This document shows, piece after piece, positions 61,031 to 64,000 of a DNA stretch of 64,000 nucleotides (position 1 is the stretch's first letter; each line of letters opens with the position of its first letter). The position numbers and the translations under genes were made by a program. The DNA comes from Paraburkholderia acidipaludis NBRC 101816. Its GTDB lineage: Bacteria > Pseudomonadota > Gammaproteobacteria > Burkholderiales > Burkholderiaceae. The notes beneath the pieces were generated by a model, which ran no database searches, was not told the origin of the DNA, and saw only the letters and a list, made by a program, of their open reading frames with translations. The DNA lies in NCBI RefSeq assembly GCF_000684975.1, contig NZ_BAXZ01000004.1, positions 248,001-312,000 on the forward strand, given 5' to 3'.

Positions 61031-61342
61031 GCTTGCGTGTTGGTCACATGCGGGGCACATACGGGTCGCGTGCGGCGCAGCGGGTTCATGTCGTGCCTTC
61101 ACAGAGAGAAGGCGGCCTGCCCGTTCTTTTTTATCTGATGTTCGAAATTAGAACATCGTTTCGTTAATCGAACCGCGCAATGTTCGCTGCATGCCAGGTG
61201 GATGTCAAGATCGTAACGCAATGAGACGGAAGGTTGACCCTGGTTTCGCGGGTGCGATGGAGATAGAAAGTAATTTGAAAGAAATTTGGTGAATGTCCCC
61301 TGGAGTAAGCTTGCATCGCGTTTCGATCGGGAGGTCGAATTC
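61031..61342. other. Divergent promoter region with an inverted repeat
   Basis: No gene is supported in this 312-base stretch. It separates the transporter gene from the GH36-like gene. It holds the perfect inverted repeat at 61137-61157, an AT-rich patch (61120-61175) and the ribosome site GGGAGG (61329-61334) before the GH36-like start. Confidence 0.45.
61137..61157. promoter_or_regulatory. Perfect inverted repeat upstream of the AtoE-type gene
   Basis: GATGTTC (61137-61143) and GAACATC (61151-61157) are perfect 7-base arms around GAAATTA. The GTTCGA...GAAC pattern resembles IclR-family operators as I remember them. It lies about 110 bases upstream of the transporter start and about 190 bases from the GH36-like gene, so either could be controlled. 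Confidence 0.6.
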
Positions 61343-63307
61343 ATGCAGACGGATGACGGAGCAGCGTTGGCAGCACCCGGCGTGGCCGGATTCGATCAGG
61401 ACGGCGACGAATTCGCGTTCGGCAACGCCGCCGTGGCGTTGACCTGGCGAGTTGCGAACGGACGCGCCGGCACGTTCGCGCTGATCGATCGCGCCCACGG
61501 GCGCACGGTGCCGCTCGTCGCGGCATTCCAGTTGACGTTTGCCGACGGTGCAACGGTCGGCTTCACCGATCTCGATCTGCTCGATGGCTTTCACGCGGCG
61601 CCGCTGGCGGCAGATGCGCATGCCACGCGGCAGGAAGCGCGCAAACCGGGCCTGCGCGTGAGCGCAACGCTCGCCGATGCCGCGCGCCGCGTGCAGATTG
61701 AATGGCATGCGGAGCAGCGCGACGGCGAAGCGTGGCTGCGCATGAGCCTCGAAATCATGGCGCTCTCGAGCGACGAGTCGTTAGCAATGCTGACGATGCT
61801 GCACGCCGAAGCGCCGCATGCGCGTGCGTGCGGTGTCCATGCGGGCGTGCCGGTTGTCGCGGACGATCTCTATCTGGGCGTCGAAAGCCCGCTTGCGCAG
61901 GCAGAGACGGCCGGCGCGGGCACGCGCTTCACGCTGAGGCGCGCATTGCCGCTGTTGCGGGGCAAGCGCATCGCGCTTTCCGCTGTCGTGGGCGTGGCGC
62001 GCGCGGGGCAGTTGCGGCGCGATTTCGCGCGCTACCTCGAAACCACGCGCGCCCGGCCGTATGAACCTTTCCTGCACTACAACTCCTGGTACGACATCGG
62101 CTATCTGACGCCCTACACGCAGGTCGAGGCGCTCGATCGCATCGCGGCCGTGGGTCGCGAACTCCATGAACGTCGTGGCGTGCGGATCGATTCGTTTCTC
62201 TTCGACGACGGCTGGGACGATCTTGGCGGCGCCTGGCGCTTCAGCGCCGCATTTCCGGAGGGTTTCGTGCCGCTGCGCGACGCGGCCGCCGGTTTCGGCG
62301 CGGCGCCGGGCGTCTGGCTCTCGCCGTGGGGCGGTTATTGCGAGCCGCGCGAGACGCGCGTCGCGCACGGCCGCGCGCTCGGCTACGAAACGGTCGGGGA
62401 TGGTTTCGCGCTTTCCGGTCCGCGCTATTACGCGCGCTTTCGCGAAGTCGTCATGGACTTGCTGGAGAGGCAGGGCGTGAACCACTTCAAGCTCGACGGC
62501 ACGGGCAACGCCGATTGTGTCGTACCGGGCAGCGCCTTCGACAGCGACTGGGACGCGGCGATTCACCTGATCCAAGCGATTCGCGCGGCGCGGCCCGCCA
62601 CGTTCGTCAATCTTTCGACGGGCACCGTGCCGTCGCCGTTCTGGCTGCGCCATGTCGATTCGGTCTGGCGCGGTGGTGCCGACAACGGCGAAGCCGGCGT
62701 AGGCAACGCGCGCGAACGCTGGATCACCTATCGCGATGCCCAGACCTGGCACAACGTCGTGCGCGCCAGTCCGCTCTTCCCGCTGAATTCGCTGATGCTG
62801 CACGGCGTGATCTTCGCGCAGCGGAATGCGCGCCTGAACCGGCGCGAGGGCGAAGCCTTCCGCCATGAAGTGCGCTCGTATTTCGCGAGCGGGACGCAAT
62901 TGCAGGAGCTCTATATCACCCCCGCATTGCTCGATGCGGACGACTGGGACGCGCTCGCCGCCGCGGCGCGCTGGTCGCGCTCGCAGGCGCAGGTTCTGCG
63001 CGACAGTCAATGGGTGGGCGGCGTGCCCGATGCGCTCGAAGTCTATGGCTGGGCCGCATGGGCGGCGCCGGTCGCCATCGTCGCGCTGCGCAATCCGCAC
63101 GAGCGCGCTCAGACCTTCGTTCTCGATCTGCGGCGCGAGCTGGCGTTGCCGGCCGGGGCGTCGAGCCGATTTGCGGTGCGTGATCCGTGGGGTTCTCACG
63201 TGGGCGACCTGCCTGCGCAGCTTGACGCAGACCGTCCGCAGGTTATGCGGCTTGCGCCGTTCGAGGTGCGGGTGCTGGAGCTTCAGGCACTGCCCCACAC
63301 GGGCTGA
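61343..63307 (+). CDS. GH36-like glycoside hydrolase (putative alpha-galactosidase)
   Basis: This 654-residue protein has an N-terminal beta-sandwich and a central TIM-barrel. Clan GH-D text is visible: LHYNSWYDIGY, DSFLFDDGWDD, GVWLSPWGGY and the nucleophile region HFKLDGTGN with Asp385. The acid/base candidate is Asp447 in WRGGADNGE. These correspond to alpha-galactosidase motifs, though the sequence is divergent and the substrate may differ. No signal peptide is seen, so it is cytoplasmic. The ATG at 61343 follows GGGAGG; a TTG at 61286 is rejected. It faces a beta-galactosidase gene 8 bases away, suggesting a galactoside-use locus. Confidence 0.75.
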   Translation: MQTDDGAALAAPGVAGFDQDGDEFAFGNAAVALTWRVANGRAGTFALIDRAHGRTVPLVAAFQLTFADGATVGFTDLDLLDGFHAAPLAADAHATRQEARKPGLRVSATLADAARRVQIEWHAEQRDGEAWLRMSLEIMALSSDESLAMLTMLHAEAPHARACGVHAGVPVVADDLYLGVESPLAQAETAGAGTRFTLRRALPLLRGKRIALSAVVGVARAGQLRRDFARYLETTRARPYEPFLHYNSWYDIGYLTPYTQVEALDRIAAVGRELHERRGVRIDSFLFDDGWDDLGGAWRFSAAFPEGFVPLRDAAAGFGAAPGVWLSPWGGYCEPRETRVAHGRALGYETVGDGFALSGPRYYARFREVVMDLLERQGVNHFKLDGTGNADCVVPGSAFDSDWDAAIHLIQAIRAARPATFVNLSTGTVPSPFWLRHVDSVWRGGADNGEAGVGNARERWITYRDAQTWHNVVRASPLFPLNSLMLHGVIFAQRNARLNRREGEAFRHEVRSYFASGTQLQELYITPALLDADDWDALAAAARWSRSQAQVLRDSQWVGGVPDALEVYGWAAWAAPVAIVALRNPHERAQTFVLDLRRELALPAGASSRFAVRDPWGSHVGDLPAQLDADRPQVMRLAPFEVRVLELQALPHTG

Positions 63308-63315
63308 AGCAATGT

Positions 63316-64000
63316 TCAGGTCAACGTACGTTCGAGCGCGACCGGCATCGGTTCGAGCTGGTGCAGATCGAAGATCGTGATGGTGTTCTCGCCCGCCGCG
63401 AGCCACGGGGCCGGGCAAAAGAGGCGCTGCTGCGGGCCGATGCGCCAGTAGCGCCCGAGTGCGTGCCCGTTGACCCAGACGAGCCCTTTGGTCCAGTGCT
63501 GCATGTCGAGGTAGGTGTCGGCGGGCGCGTCCGCGTCCAGATGCAGTGTTGCTCGATAGAACCGTCCGGGCTTTGCGGCGTTCCGTTGCGTCGTGGCGGC
63601 AGGCCGCAACTGTGTGACGTAATCGCGATCCATCGGCAGCAGCGTGACGTCCCAGCCGGTGAGAACGTGGCGCATGCCCGCGCGATCGCGCAGCGCGACT
63701 TCGCCGATCAGGCCTTTGCGGTCCGCCAGTTCCGGGCCGTAGTTCACGCGGCCCATGCCTTCCACGAGGATTTCGAGCAGCACGCTGCCGTTCGTATCGG
63801 GTTCAGGGGGCGGTAAGGCGAGCGTTGTGCCGTGAACCAGTCCGAGCTCCTGCGCGAACGCCTCCTGCACGCGAGTACGCGAGAGTGCGCCCGCATAGCT
63901 GCCGCCTGCGAAGACCGTTGCATAGTCGTGGACTGCATCGATCGACAGCACGCCGCCGTCGTAACGATCGAGCCGCTTCCGGTAGAGCGCGAAACCATAT
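63316..64000 (-). CDS. GH35 beta-galactosidase, C-terminal part (runs off window)
   Basis: The frame is open to the right edge and encodes the last 228 or so residues of a GH35-type beta-galactosidase. Recognisable text is YGFALYRKRL near the edge, VLLEILVEGMGRVNYGPEL, DTYLDMQHWTKGLVWVNGHA and LGRYWRIGPQQRLFCPAPWL, all from the C-terminal beta-sandwich (jelly-roll) domains. The catalytic barrel would lie beyond 64000. It converges with the GH36-like gene. The complete gene needs downstream sequence; the expected total is about 590-620 residues. Confidence 0.88.
   Translation of the reverse strand, partial: YGFALYRKRLDRYDGGVLSIDAVHDYATVFAGGSYAGALSRTRVQEAFAQELGLVHGTTLALPPPEPDTNGSVLLEILVEGMGRVNYGPELADRKGLIGEVALRDRAGMRHVLTGWDVTLLPMDRDYVTQLRPAATTQRNAAKPGRFYRATLHLDADAPADTYLDMQHWTKGLVWVNGHALGRYWRIGPQQRLFCPAPWLAAGENTITIFDLHQLEPMPVALERTLT

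Noticed and set aside
1..64000. CRISPR array, prophage or insertion sequence
   Set aside because: No regularly spaced repeats, no integrase, transposase or phage structural genes and no terminal inverted repeats with target duplications were seen.

Overview
The window is GC-rich chromosomal DNA of a Burkholderiales bacterium, most like Paraburkholderia, Burkholderia or Caballeronia. This is inferred from codon use (strong G/C third positions), a 387-residue trimeric-type porin, a PcaQ/PcaHG protocatechuate branch, an MmsAB valine branch with a LysR regulator, an ALDH7-type AmaB, a double-length UvrA, and many LysR and MFS genes. No rRNA, confirmed tRNA, CRISPR array, IS element or prophage is visible. 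It looks like ordinary chromosome with accessory catabolic, transport and envelope genes.

Layout. 1-2.1 kb: a NemR-type electrophile-response locus (nemR, a DJ-1/PfpI gene, a decayed old-yellow-enzyme gene) with two identical operators. 2.3-7.1 kb: a TPR/O-GlcNAc-transferase-like protein and a secreted GH54-like arabinofuranosidase lipoprotein. 7.3-13.7 kb: a LexA-boxed tandem UvrA, then a promoter-terminator unit that may encode a small RNA, then a mini H-NS protein. 14.2-17.5 kb: pcaHG with divergent pcaQ, and an XRE-cupin regulator. 17.8-23.6 kb: a small DUF protein, amaB, a YdjM-like membrane protein, a lipoprotein, a porin, and orphan tandem terminators. 24.3-27.7 kb: a tightly coupled four-gene cassette (CDP-alcohol phosphatidyltransferase, 2OG-Fe(II) oxygenase, flippase-like membrane protein, nucleotidyltransferase). 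It looks like a dedicated pathway for an unusual phospho-head-group lipid or phosphodiester and is the best candidate here for an undescribed system.

27.8-38 kb: MFS exporters, gamma-glutamyltransferase, an aromatic-ring FAD monooxygenase with a DUF2783 partner and a LuxR regulator, a DedA-rhodanese fusion and an aldo/keto reductase. 38-43 kb: a 58-residue RHH-like protein, a beta carbonic anhydrase with a His/Cys-rich N-terminus, an MFS transporter divergent from a LysR gene broken by an in-frame TAG, and the mmsAB regulator. 43-48 kb: MHS transporter, mmsA, mmsB and a squalene-synthase-like gene. 48-52 kb: a stand-alone BamA paralogue, a LysR gene lacking its HTH, and a hypothetical. 52.4-58.9 kb: a complete tripartite RND efflux operon whose adaptor carries a C-terminal OmpA domain. 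59-64 kb: a hypothetical, a short-chain fatty-acid transporter with a perfect upstream inverted repeat, a GH36-like glycosidase and the 3' part of a GH35 beta-galactosidase that runs off the window.

How it fits together: several small catabolic modules each sit beside their own regulator and transporter. At least three genes are visibly decayed (OYE remnant, two LysR genes), which suggests ongoing turnover of accessory functions. All family calls come from reading motifs; no database search was run.
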